Of a stretch of 64,000 nucleotides of DNA, positions 14,201-26,478 are shown in pieces. Under the pieces are notes generated by a model. The model ran no database searches, was not told the origin of the DNA, and was given only the letters and a program-made list of their open reading frames with translations. The DNA is from Tanytarsus gracilentus (Eukaryota; Arthropoda; Insecta; Diptera; Chironomidae): the NCBI GenBank assembly GCA_038502055.1, contig JAXRKN010000012.1, forward strand, positions 91,528-155,527, written 5' to 3'. Position numbers and translations under genes: made by a program. Position 1 is the first letter of the stretch; the number at the start of each line of letters is the position of its first letter.

Positions 14201-17132
14201 CATAGAACGTCCGGTTGGTTAACGTTCCCGTTCTTATGGTAATTCATAATTTTGTGCAATACATTTAATTCAAGTCTCGTGCTAATAATCAAACTCTTTA
14301 AAGTTAGTTAAACACAATTTTTTATGAACAAAAATCAAAAACCCCAAAAATTTATTTTCATTGTTGGAATTCTTTTGTATGAATTCATATGAAGATTTAA
14401 TATCATCCGTTTTCACACATACGTATGTAATATAACTAATTAGAAAGATCGAAAAAAATGGATGGTGTGAAGGTAAATAAGGCAATTGTGGTCAGAAACT
14501 TTTGATATATGAATTATATAACTGTATTTGTAGTGATCACTTATTTACATATTACTTTTTTATTTAAATTTTTTATACATATGAGGTTAGCGTGTTACTT
14601 ATGAGAAATACACGCGCATTTTTCGCAACAATAAATTAAGCGACCGAACCATTATTGTGCGATACACAATATATGACGGTTCTAATTGTAAAGTGCCATC
14701 ATTTATGTGTTATTACTATTATTTTTTTCTAAATTGAATTAAAGTGTTCACTTTTAGGTGTTTGCGAATTAGTTCTTCAATTATTATTGCATTTGTATTA
14801 CTTTATTAAAAAATTGATGTTGGGGAAAAAAATAATTGAAACGCGAAGAAGAGCACCATGAAAAGATACATAGAAGAAAAAATCAACTTCAAGACCAATG
14901 CTAGTTCATGATGGTGGTAAAGAAAAGTTGAATGAACTCAAAACGAGCCATTTTGCTTTTTTCTCTTCCATCTCGCGCTGCTGTAAGTCTTTTTTAGGTA
15001 TTATATTTTACTTCTCTTTGGTCTATTCTCAGCACAGCACAGCGTGTTTTTAACTGTGTATCCAATGTATTTTTTCTTTTTCTTCTTGAGAGAATCGAGG
15101 AGCAATTTTCTAAGATTTGTAAAGAACAATTCTGTTCAATTGTTGTGTACGTTCTCTGAAGTGTATTTTCATTCTTGCTGTGGGAATCGCGGGTTACAAA
15201 AATAGGCGTCCAAAATATATATGTACGAAGCTTAAAAAATGATATACAAAAGAAAAATTCTCAAGCGCTAGCGTTTCGATTGAATATAAATTGCCTTCTG
15301 TTCTTGATTTTAATAATAATTCTATCTATCCATATTTTGCCTTCAGTTTTCTGAAAAGCATTCATATGAAGACCATTCACTGTGTCGCTGTGCTTGTTGC
15401 TTTTGTTTCTTATATAATTATTTTCCTGTATTTTTCTTTTTTCCTCTCTACTTCTGGCAAAAACATAATGTAATATTCAAGGTAATTATTTATGATTACA
15501 GTCCCTTATGTAAAAAGCTGGCAAAGAAGAAGCTTGATGGTTCTAGTTTTAATTCACGTATAAAATTTAAAGTGTTTTTATCCTCCATAAAACGGAGGAT
15601 TATTTATTTGATTTTATTAAAAATGCAGAAAACACAATAAACGATCGATTAATGCATTTTTTAGAAATCTGTTAGCCTTGGTCTTGAAACAAATGTTAAA
15701 AGAACTACGGCAAGAAGAATTGCAGCAGCATAAAAAATAATTGTGAAACCATATATTCTATTTACAAAGTTGTAACGTATAAAATATGTAAATACATTGG
15801 GAAAAATAAAGCCGAAAGTGTAATAAAATTGTTTCGTTTTACAGTTCAAATTTCAGATCAGGGTAGAAAAATTATCAAGACAATCTAGAAGTGAAGAAAT
15901 TATGATTGTTTAAGTTTAAATTTTGGTAATACATTTTTTCCCGCCACTCTATCCGATACATTATCGATTCAAATCTTGGCACCAACGATTTTTGATTGAG
16001 AATGCCAGGCATCAATTAACTAAAAATGCAAGAGTTGTATATTTAAGATTGTATATTAAAACGATAAGTATCCGTGCACTCAAATCTTTTATATTTTGTA
16101 TGATAACAAAAGAGAGAAATTGTTTTGCAATCATGAGTTAGCATTCTATTCCACCACTTGGGTAATTTTATGAACCTGTATCATTTTATTAAACCAACCT
16201 GTTGAGAAACCTTATACTGTATTGCTTACTGTGTATACACATATATCTTCCCCTTTTTACAACAAACACATATGAAAAATCAAACAAAATTAATAATTAA
16301 AACGACAACAGGTAAAATAAAAATATAAAGAAAGGGAAGTATTTGGAAATTAACAATGGCCATAGAACCATGAAATTCCCTTCTCGAAAAGAGTATAATG
16401 TGTTCGTTGCTCTCTTAGTTTGTGTAGATTGAAAAAGGAATATGTTTCATTTTTGATGTAAAACTCATCCCAAATGATGAGAAGCAAAAAAATTGAAATA
16501 AAGAAAAATTAGAAACCAAACATTTATATGTGTGACGAGTTGCACTAAAAGATCGTGGGAGAATATAAAGATGATAAAAAGATTTTGGTTTTATATTTCT
16601 CCTCAACATCAAGAGCAGGTAAAATATATTCTTTGTTCACAGGTTCTTGCACAACATTCAGAGCAAGTATCCTGATTGAAAAAAGAATAGGAAATTGCTC
16701 ACTATTCTCAAGGATTACCATCCGAGGGCGATTTGTCTCGATCATCGTGAAAGCTTTTTTAACGGACACAAACTATTTTTTAAAAAACTCTTTGAGGAAT
16801 AAAAAATGTATATTAAGTTCATGCAAATTTAATTTTGCTCCTAAGAATATCAACAATTTTGGTACATCGCTCGATTATTCTTGTGTACAATTTATAGCAT
16901 TTTTGGACTCACCGGACTTAATTTTATTTGATGACTCTAAAAGTCCATCTGTATTCCTTTTCCTTGCCACAAGCGATAGTGGTGTATTCGCATCGCATTC
17001 TTTCGTATAACGCTCATTATTGATTTCAATATTAAGCTGATCTGAATTTTTAGCTTGAATCAAGTGTTGCGCCTCTTGAAGACGCAGTTGCTGCTGTTGC
17101 AAGCGGTCTTTGATCAAAAATATTTTCGGCAT
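8256..17132 (-). CDS. ovo: Ovo/Shavenbaby C2H2 zinc-finger transcription factor
   Basis: Coding exons on the minus strand: 17132-16913, 11529-9359, 8950-8501, 8441-8256, joined in continuous phase to give about 1008 residues. The first exon gives the Shavenbaby N-terminus (MPKIFLIKDRLQQQQ). The large exon is rich in Ser, Asn, Gly and His (eight consecutive His) with acidic stretches, as in fly Ovo activation and repression regions. Exon 3 contains LEFVNGGHGIKNPLA and zinc fingers 1-3 (about residues 854-933, e.g. CRICSKHF...H, CTFCGKGF...H, CNLCEKSF...H). Exon 4 has finger 4 (CEECGHTT) and the nearly invariant C-terminus ending LLGQFPMPVQN. Nuclear DNA-binding protein; in flies it directs epidermal trichomes and female germline development. 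Identity rests on near-perfect recalled similarity of the finger block. Confidence 0.97.
9247..9271. repeat. (GA)n microsatellite in ovo intron
   Basis: Uninterrupted GA dinucleotides inside the intron between the exons ending at 9359 and starting at 8950 of ovo. Confidence 0.9.
11530..16912 (-). other. Large first intron of ovo/svb
   Basis: About 5.4 kb between the svb N-terminal exon and the main ovo exon. No ORF with coding character on either strand and no recognisable repeat apart from AT-rich simple sequence. A short hairpin (ATCCTCC...GGAGGAT, about 15579-15603) and a relatively GC-rich patch at 14155-14240 stand out. It is a plausible site for the internal germline promoter of ovo, which in Drosophila lies in this position; that is inference only. 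Confidence 0.55.
16913..17132 (-). CDS. ovo: shavenbaby-specific N-terminal coding exon
   Basis: ATG at 17132 on the minus strand, 73 codons plus one base, ending at a consensus donor (G/GTGAGT). It joins in phase to the exon starting at 11529 (…KSG + GDDIFGEC). The N-terminus MPKIFLIKDRL is the hallmark of the somatic Svb form. In Drosophila this N-terminal segment is where small Pri/Tal peptides with Ubr3 trigger proteasomal trimming from repressor to activator. Presence of this segment suggests the same control here. The germline Ovo-B-type product would start inside the next exon. Confidence 0.93.
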
Positions 17133-20100
17133 TTTTCTGGTTTATGTTTCCTTTGCAATATTTAACTTTTTTCAGTTTCACAATTTTTTATCCAAATTTC
17201 CAATTTTTACATCTTTTGATTTTCTGAATTTTCTTTTGTTCTTTTGCACGAGTCAAAATTTCAAACTTTTTTGCACTTGTTCTTTTTTAGAGCTTTACTT
17301 AGTTACACATATATTTAACTAACAGGAAGTTAATTAAAGAAAATTACTCTGTTCTTAAGTATTATTTTTTCTTTTTAAATCGTGATAAACCCCGACAACA
17401 CGTCTTTCCCCTCGAAAAGATCAGAAGCGAATGACGAAAGAGAGAGAGAGCGAGAGAATTTTTCACTGCTCTATGCCCATTCGAATGTATTAGTGAAAAA
17501 CGCAAACTCCCGATCAACGAGCTAAAAGTATTTTTTTGTCGAAAAATTAACAATCACCACAGTGGTATGAAAGAATTTTAATTGTTTTGAATATATTTTG
17601 ATTTTTCAAAAAAAAAAACATTCAAAAAAATAAAATTGTATTGTATTTTAATTAAATAAGGACAGAATATCTTTTAATTTGCGAAACTGGATAATAAAGC
17701 TTGTACATAGTATCCCTAGGATAAGATATCGGCAGAAAAAGAACGGTATGAAAGAAGAAAAAAGAATTGAGAAAAAAATCAAGATGCATGGCCGAGAGAA
17801 AGAGACGTTATTTCGTCTTTAACCTTGAAACAGTGAATTAAATTGTAAAAGGGATAAAACGGCCGCTTAAGAAAAACGAATTTAAAAGTAACAGAAGAAT
17901 ACGAGAGAAGATAACGAGCGAGGCATTCATTTGCTATTACCTCACGTTCCTCATGAAAAAAGAAACGGTCAAAGAAAATATATATAAGCATTGAAGGTAC
18001 GAAGTAGTATGAGAATTTGGAGAAGACTGCAAGAAAGTGGATGCCTATTTTAAAACCTGATTCCAGGCTCTCTTGATAAAACCTGTTTTAACCAGTATTA
18101 TTGTTCCACTGCACCATTCTACCAATGGAATGTCAAAATATTTCAAAAGATTCCGTTTTTTACTTTTTTGCCTTTGTACATTTTTTGCATCAAATAAAAT
18201 ACAAAATTTGGCAAAAGATGTAGACAACAATTTTAGTTTTAGACGTAAAATTGCATCGGAATTGATCGATAATCTTAAGAAGAATCACAACAATATTGAA
18301 TAACTAATTTGCTGATAAAACAAACTACTAGCATGCTACAATTTATTGCCTGTTTGCAAGCTTGTTTAAGTTAATATTTATTAATTATGAGAATGGTTCT
18401 GTGAAAAGATTTCTTTCATTTGCATTGAAAGGATATTTATTTTAAAGAGAATTTACGCCCACTCAAAACAAAGGATTTTATTACAATTGTCACAACAATC
18501 GTAAAACCGAAATGCTAGCAATTTGTTATGAGCGCACCGTTGTCAATGCTTGAAAATTTTTAAAACTGAGCATCCTACGTACTACATATAAATAATTTAG
18601 AAAACTTTACGGAGTTATTGTACACGTTTGATTTTGTTGCGCATCAAAATTATAATTCTTAAAATGATAAAAAGTTTCTTGTCTTTGCATGCATTCAAGT
18701 TTTACATTTAACTCAAATATTTTTAAAGCATTTTCAATATAGAAGAAAAAGCAAAAATATTTTTCATGAAACATTTCATATATCCGCTTGCACATCGCAT
18801 TTGAACATTTGAAAATGTTTTTATTTTGGCTTGCTTCAAAGTACAACAAAAATAAGAAATTTGGCCTCTGACACCTGATATTTTTTCTTTCCGTTTCCTA
18901 ACTAATTCTTTTCGATTTTTGGTAATAATTTCTCACGAAAAACGTTTCGAGTTGCTATTGGCCACATTTGCTCATATACATTAAAGAATTAAACGCGCAA
19001 TGCACAGAACCATTCATGGAGCACCGGAAATCAAAAAATATAAAAAATCGCACATTAGTAGCTTTCGAATGTTATATTTGAATTCTTTTCTTCATTTCTT
19101 TTAATCGATTAGCGGGTTCTACAAGCATTGAAATCAATTAGAATGTTTTAACAATTTTTTCCTCAGTTATACCATTGGTCTTAACAAAGCATCGCGATAG
19201 ATCTTTAATGATTGAGACAAAAGAATCCAAATCAAAGAGCATTTCTTGTCTTCTTTTTTCATGCGCACACCATGCGCTTACAAATAATTGGATCACATTC
19301 CGTTAGCTTTAATTTCAATTAAAACTTCCCATATGTGTGGTGTATGAAAAAAGATTTATAGGCGATCTTCTGAAAAGCAAATGGATAAAATTTCTTCTTT
19401 TATACTTAATATTCTCCTTCCCGCGCTACTTCTTAGAATTTAAAAAATTTAGTAAGATGGAAAATTAATTGGGCAATCGTCGAGAGTTGAAAACTCATAA
19501 AAATGAAACAAAATAAACAAACGAGATGAAAGAAGAATTTTTTTTTTAATTGATTTTTAATTTGCTCCGAATTGACAATTGTTTTTCGGGGAAATAAGCA
19601 AAAAACTTTTTAAAGGTTCCAATAAAAATGCAAATAATTTTGTTTTAAAAAAATTATAAGATGCTTTGCGATGAGTAAAGCGATAAATTTTTTAGATAAC
19701 TGTTATAATTTTTTGTTGCTTGCTCTGCTGTTTCATAATACCTCTCACATAGGTGGGAAAATAGCCAAGACCTCGCTAATTCTCCCGCATTTTAATGAAA
19801 AAATTATTGAAACGTTTTAAGATGAGTAAAATGAAGAAGGAAAGTCTAACGTCAGATCAAATTTAAGAAATTTAGTTATAAAATATTGTAAAATATTCAG
19901 GTGCAAAATGCATTTATTCTATTAGGTATTAGTGATTATACATTTAATTTTTAAATTCACTTATATTTTATTTAACAATATATTATGTATCTAAAAAATC
20001 GTCTTCATCTCCTATCTTACGTCATAATTAAACCCACATGATAAAATCTAAGCTGTGTAAAATCGACTAAACAAAAAAAAATCTGCTCTCATTCTTAGTA

Positions 20101-20354
20101 ATATTTTGCACCGATCGGATTGTAACAGTCAATTAAATATATTGTTTAATTTCCAGATTGATGCATGTATATGCTCACTGCAATCTCAAATTGCACGATG
20201 CGCATTAAAAAATCATAACATTTATATTATTTTACATCTCTTTCTAATGATTGTTCTGCTTGAAGCTCTCTTGCATGTATATTGTGCGGTGCTAGAACTC
20301 AGTTCTTTAGAACGTATTTAGTTCTGATTGTTAACAATCTCGTGTTTGCAATTT

Positions 20355-21680
20355 TTAGGGATCCTCACGGGGTCCCTTGGGACCATGATGGACATTCATC
20401 AAAAATCATCAATGTCAATCGATTCCTAGTCCAATGACGAGTCAACGACAAGAAGCCATGAAACAGCTATAAAAAAATAAAAAATTATTTGTGAGAAAAA
20501 ATTTAACAAATTTAGTTTTTCCCAAGTGCAGTCGTCTAAGTTTTTCACAGCGAATCAAGGATTCGTAGCAATTTTTTATGATCTAAAAAAGAAGTTTTAT
20601 TGTTAAATGAAATATAAATCAGGAAGCTTTCCAGAAGAGATTAGAAAATAAAATTTTAAAAGCCCGCAATTGAGAGTTGTGGCATAATAAAACTTAATTG
20701 GTATAGTTCAGTTTGACCACAAAATCTTGACTGATTAACTTTTTTTATTTTGCATACGAATTTTTGATTACCTATGTAAGCACAAAAACTCCATGATATT
20801 GTGAAAAAGAAGAAGTTAAATTTCTGCTCAAGATATCGGCATAATGATGCCTTATAATTGAAATATATATAGAGGAAAAAATCAAGAGCTAAAACCTAAC
20901 CAAAAAGCATGAAAAATTATAATTCTAACCAACGGATTCTCTCTTCTCTATTATACTTTATAACAATCTTCTTCGTCGGTTTTTTGCTGCTATATGTTCC
21001 GTTTGAGTGAGGAAGCATTGCTTTGAAATTTAATTTCTTCTTCCACTTCTCTCTTGTTTTCTTCTTCTTCCATCACTTTTTGTGGATGCTTTGGACTTAA
21101 CTCATGAAAAAATTCTAATATAAAATACATGTACACCAAAAAACATTTTCGGTTCGTTGAGTGTGTTCTTACCGACACAATTATTGGATCATCCAGAGTG
21201 GTTTCAGGAATATTAGATGAATGACGGATATTTCAGGTAGTGAAATTTACGAACCCATCAGTATTTGAAAATCAAGTGCAGAAAAAATCAGTTTTAGTCA
21301 ATCTGAACATTTACAGCTTTAAAAATGAGTTCAGTATTCAAAATTTGAAAATTTGACCTTAGGACCCAAAGCGTTAAGAACCTAGGTCTTAAGTTCATTG
21401 GACCATTTCATCCCACTTAACAACAAAGGACGAGTTCAACAAGAACAAGGTACATGTACCCATAGTTGTGGAAAATATACATTATTGGATTTTCTGGACG
21501 ACTTCACTTGTGGCAGATCAGTATTGAAAAAGCAATCGAAAACCAACAACATTTTTGTCCATTTTTCATATATCTCGTTGAACTCGTGATTGGACCAGAA
21601 ATCGATTGGCATTGATGATTTTTGATCAATGTCCATCATGGTCAGCCAGTAGTGCCACGGACAGCCATAATGTCCATTTT
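20355..21680. repeat. Mosaic of repeat fragments
   Basis: Starts with TTAGGGATCCTCACGGGGTCCC, the same terminus as the element at 34424. It continues into a minus-oriented repeat A segment (ATGGACATTCATCAAAAATC, 20387 on) and other repeat A blocks at 21205-21480 and 21590-21680. The pieces are out of order relative to the intact copies, so this looks like nested or rearranged insertions. Confidence 0.6.
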
Positions 21681-22440
21681 TCAGTATACTTCTTATTATT
21701 TCTAATTTTTTTCTAATTATCCTAATTATTCTAATTATCTTTATTTTACCGCTCGAATGAAATTGTCGCGGCTAACGTAACCGCCATTGAAATTTTGAAA
21801 TGGGGGGTTTAACTTTTCGCATCTTTTACTTTTTTTTCGAAGCGAAGAGTGTCAATAGTAAACAAAAGTGAAAATTAAAAACTTTGGTGGTTGTGTTATC
21901 AGTGATTGACAGCTGTAAATGAATGAACTCGAATTAAATCCAATTTGTGCAACTCTTATCGACATTTTAGAGTAAAAACATCTGTTAAAAATTGCGAATT
22001 TCAAGTGATTTTATTAAATGAAAATTTCACACACATCTCACTTCTGCGACAGCGTATAAAAATGGCTAATTTTAGCAGATATAGCGGTAAAAAAAAGATA
22101 ATTAGAATAATTAGGATAATTAGGATAAAGGTTGTCGCTGCGCGACAACTTCAAATAATTACTCCTAATTATCCAAAAAAAATTAAGAAAATAATTAGAA
22201 TAATTAGGATAATTAGATAATTAGGAATAATTATAAATAATTATAAATGTCCATTTTTCAGAACTATGGCTTCATGGGTATCGTTGAACTCGTCTTTTGA
22301 TGCCGAGTAGGTACTTAGGACTTTGGTTCTTAAAGCCTAGAGTCAAATATAACTCTTAATTTTTTATGAACTTGATTTTCAAATACTGATCTGTTACGAT
22401 AGGTTACGCGGCAACACCCACTGGTGGGTTTTGAAACATT
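21570..22440 (+). repeat. Repeat family A copy, split by fold-back B
   Basis: Shares with the copies at 51688 and 58513 the blocks ACCAGAAATCGATTGGCATTGA, GTCCATTTTTCAGAACTATGG, the TCGTCTTTTGATGCC block and the terminal GGTTACGCGGCAACACCCAC. The internal segment 21685-22245 is a family B insertion flanked by a 16-bp direct repeat. Confidence 0.8.
21685..22245 (+). mobile_element. Fold-back element B inserted in repeat A
   Basis: Arms are TAATTATCCTAATTATT-type units at the left and their reverse complement at the right. The palindromic GTTGTCGCTGCGCGACAAC lies in the right arm and a core runs ACCGCTCGAATGAAATTGTC. The same 16 bases (AATGTCCATTTTTCAG) lie on both sides (21669-21684, 22246-22261). 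Intact repeat A copies have that site once, so it looks like a target-site duplication. Confidence 0.75.
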
Positions 22441-23226
22441 TTTTTATATTTTCACTCACATTATATTCCAGATGATGCCTTAAGAAATATATATCCGACA
22501 ATTGCTTTTAGAGCAAATTGCTCAATGTGAGAGATCTTTTTTTTCTTTTTTTAAACGCACATACATCAAGGAGCACCTTCTTCCCTGGAAAAAGAAACCT
22601 GTAATGAGTCGTTTCCATCAACCGGTCGCACAACTAAAGACGAAAAGCATAGTTTGGTTATCGAAAGACATCACCTGTACTCTTATACATACAAAAGATC
22701 CAATAAAAAGAATCTTCTTATCGTAAAAGGAAGTTTTTAACATGTTCTCGCCATTTGGCGATTTTTTCCATACCTTTCGCTTATATGCTCACATATTCTC
22801 GTTTCACCTACTTGTTGCAAATTGCATCCAGAAAAACCACAGAGTTTTTACCTGCACTAACATATATATAAAGTGTTTGCAGAAAATAATTAGCGATTTT
22901 AAGTGCACCTTCGAAGAGAAGCAGCAGAAAAAACATGTAAAACGAGTTGTGTACAGCCGCACATAGCAATTCAGAGAATCGACTATAATTAGAACCAAGC
23001 AGGTACAATCTGTCGCTTGGTTTAATGGCTTTTTAGTAATTTTCTCCACTCATAGAAATGCAATTGAGGGAGCGAGCAAGAAAACGGAACTCCAAATATG
23101 TGTGTGGAGACAAAAAAGTGTTAAATAATGTTTAATAATTGTAAGGAAAAAGAATAAAGTAAAAATGTATATTTTCATCACCTTGTCGTATTTTGGTTAC
23201 TTTTTTAGTTTTTTTTTGGCGCAACC

Positions 23227-23427
23227 CACATTGGGACGATTTGAAAACTTAAAAGGGGTCGACTTTGGAGGCTTCAAAAAGAGTATTGCGAGTGCACAAA
23301 AAATTTTTTTTGATGCACGTCATTAGAGGATGCTTCAAAGCATCTTTAGGTATGATAACTTAAGGACAAACTGTATCTCACAGATCCTGAATTGTGGCGG
23401 TTTTCGTTTTCAAATCGTCCCAATGTG
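23227..23427. mobile_element. Short MITE with 22-bp perfect terminal inverted repeats
   Basis: The left end CACATTGGGACGATTTGAAAAC (23227-23248) is the exact reverse complement of 23406-23427. The interior is about 157 bp with no ORF. The terminal repeats may continue imperfectly outward (CAACC versus GAACC). Superfamily not assigned. Confidence 0.8.
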
Positions 23428-25021
23428 AACCACAAGTGAAAAGCAGTTAAAAAGTTGATGAATGCATTGGAAAAAAATCAACGGATGAATGAGTTTTTGA
23501 ATTTAATTAAATTAAATTGAATTGGACTAGAAGGACCTCAGACGTCTCATGTTCTAGAATTTAAAATGCTTTAGTTGATGAATAAAAATAATTTTTTGGA
23601 TTATTTCCCCAAATTTACTCATTATTAAAGAAAATTTATCAAATACAAGTTTAATTCTAATGAACGACTGAAAAATGGAAAATATTTCAATTTAATTTTG
23701 TGCAAACACAGAATGAAAAAAATATAGGATGATAGATGTTAAAGGAAAGAAGAGCAAGCGAAAGAATGCATCATTCTTCTGCACACAGGAATCGCCACAA
23801 AGACTTCATCATGTTGAAAATAAAGATTGTGAACGCGCGCGAAGAAATTTACATTCACAGTAAAGAAGAAAAACAATCTAACGGTTCTTTCCACTTTATT
23901 TCTTTAATATTTCTTCTCTTAATGCTTAAAGACTTGCCAAGTTTTTGAGCTTGGATATTCTGTCCTCTTGAATTCTCTTTCGTCGACTAAAGTAAATATA
24001 TAAAATGAATATTCTTATTTCGTTGCTTTTTTGAAGTGATGCGTGGTTAAACGAATGTAACGAAATAAATCAGTATATATTATCCAAAAAAGAAAAAATA
24101 TTAAGCTACATTCAATAATAGCAGTGACAATAATATAAGGCTTGATTAATTATAAACCGCTCTAGATAAATAATTTTTTATAAAAACAAGAAGAACTCTT
24201 CAAATATGTAATAACTATTTTTATTCGCACTGAGTTTATGAGACATTACCGCATAGCACACACAGTAAGTAGTTATTCCTGGCTTCTTATTCTGTTGAGT
24301 GTGAGAGCTTATAAAAAGTGTCAATAACCTGTAAGACTTTTTTCAATTTCAAGTTTTAAAGTTAAGCAAAAGCTTCGTTTGTATAGATGCAGCGAGAGAT
24401 AGTAAAAAAATACGGCTCACCGGTATTTAAAATGTGACTGTATTTTGCTCACCACAAACTCATGACTTTGTCAGAAATTTGAGTCGAAAAGTATTGATGT
24501 TTAATAAAAATACTTAGAACGGATTTGTTGCAATTTAGAGTTAGTCTCTGATGGGTTCCTGCAGATGTGACGTTTAATATGACGTACGACAAAGTGTCCC
24601 TGGACCAGCTAGAGACTTCTAGTTTTCGCCACAATTTTTAAATCACGCTTTCTTCTATTTTAACTCCGAAATCCCGGGATTATACCAACCTCTAATTGCT
24701 AACCACATAGAAAAAAATTTTGATTCTAAGTAGAGCTATGAGCATTAAAAAATTGATATTCACGCAACTTGCCGATTAGAAGCTCATTCGATCATTTCAT
24801 TGATTTCATAGCATCAGAGATTCTCTCAACATGTATAAATTTTCTAGTTCGAATAAAACCATAATTGCGGAGCTCATTCGTGCATGCGAAGGACTAGAAG
24901 AAAATGAAAAGAAGCAAAAAATATTTTTATTCGTGATTTATCTCTCTCTCTCTCTCGCTCGCTCTTTTTATGTGGCAAGAATATGTTATACAACAGCAAG
25001 ACAAAAATCGAAATAAAAAAA

Positions 25022-26478
25022 ATTCAAAACCCACTACCCGAGTGTTACTGCGCAATGTATCAGTATTTGAAAATCAAGTTCAGAAAAAATCAGTTTAAGT
25101 CAATCCGAACAAAGTGAATTCAGTAGACAAAATTTTGAAAATTTGACCTTAACACCTATTTTTGACCTAAAGCTTAAAAAACCTAAGTCCTAAGTTCTTC
25201 GGACTTATTACATCCTACTCGAAATCGAAAGACGAATTCAACTAGATACATTAAAAATGGACATTACGGCTGTCCACTTATGGTCAACCATGTTGGACAT
25301 TACTGAAAACAACATCAATGCCAATCAATTCCAGGTCCAATCATATAAGAGAAAATTGCAAATTGCAAATAAAAAATGCACATTATGTGATATTTTATTC
25401 CTAATTATTCTAATTATCCTAATTATTTCTAATTATTCCTAATTATTTCTAATTATTCTAATTATTTTCTTGATTTTTTTTGATTTTTTTAAATTTTTTA
25501 AATTTTTTTGGATAATTAGATAATTAGATAATTAGATAATTAGATAATTAGGATAATTAGAATAATTAGTTGAAGTTGTCGCGCAGCGACAACCCTTTTC
25601 CTAATTATCCTAATTATGCTAATTATTCTAATTATTCTAATTATCACTTTTTTTTGTACCGCTCGAATGAAATTGTTGCGGTTAACGTAACCGCCATTGA
25701 AATTTTGAAAGGGAGGGGGTTTAACTTTTCGATTCTCTCTCACTCTCACTCTATATTTTGTTAATGTGTGTTAGTGTGTGTTGAAGCGAAAAGTGTCAAT
25801 AGTAAACAAAAGTGAAAATTGCAAATGGAAAAAAATTAATATTTTCATCAAAGTCGCCTTAGTTTTTTCATCTCATCGGATCTTTGGTGGTTGTGATATC
25901 AGTGATTGACAGCTGTAAATGAATGAACTCGAATGAAATCCAATTTGTGCAACTCTTATCGACATTTTCGCGTAAAAATATTTATTTAAACTTGTGATTT
26001 ACAGGTGATTTTATTAAATGAAATTTTCACACACATCTCACTTATTCGACAGCGTATACCCACCCACCCATCCCAAATGGCTATTTTTATCAGGTGCAGC
26101 GGTAAAAAAAAAGTTATAATTAGGATAATTAGAATAATTAGCATAATTAGGATAATTAGGAAAAGGGTTGTCGCTGCGCGACAACTTCAACTAATTATTC
26201 TAATTATCTAATTATCTAATTATCTAATTATCAAAAAAAAAAGATAATTAGGAATAATTAGAATAATTAGGAATAATTAGAATAATTAGGAATAATTAGA
26301 ATAATTAGGAATAATTACAACAACATTATGGTTTACCTGCACGTGGACACCCTCAGAGCTACTTTCTGGCGAAAACTGGAATTCTCTAGGTAGCTCAGGG
26401 GTCGAGTTCTCGAAGGTGTTGACGGACGGAAAGATAAGTATATAAGCGTTACCACAATTTTGTTGGATTACGCTAAAA
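25022..26478 (-). repeat. Repeat family A copy, split by fold-back B
   Basis: The left edge carries CCCACTACCCGAGTGTTACTGCGCA, the reverse complement of the family A right end. The right edge (26338-26478) carries the reverse complement of the CGAGATCTCAG.CCCCTGAGCTACCTAGAG block and ends in TTGGATTACGCTAAAAA. Family B occupies the middle (about 25398-26320). Confidence 0.78.
25398..26320. mobile_element. Large fold-back element B
   Basis: A nearly perfect inverted repeat. The arm 25505-25650 is mirrored by 26105-26230, including the palindrome GTTGTCGCGCAGCGACAAC on each side and the TAATTA-rich tails. The unique core of about 450 bp has ACCGCTCGAATGAAATTGTTG and ends at GCAGCGGTAAAAAA. The 8-mer ACATTATG flanks it on both sides (25380-25387 region and 26323-26330 region), a possible target duplication. 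There is no transposase ORF. Confidence 0.78.

Noticed and set aside
15579..15603. Hairpin ATCCTCC/GGAGGAT as a terminator
   Set aside because: Bacterial-type terminators do not apply here; it is a short chance hairpin in an intron.
16555..17010. Plus-strand 151-aa ORF over the svb first exon
   Set aside because: Overlaps the svb exon antisense; the minus-strand frame has the conserved MPKIFLIK start and a consensus donor.
21945..26211. Ile/Arg-rich proteins (IIRIIRI) on both strands
   Set aside because: They are translations of TAATTA-unit arms of fold-back element B.
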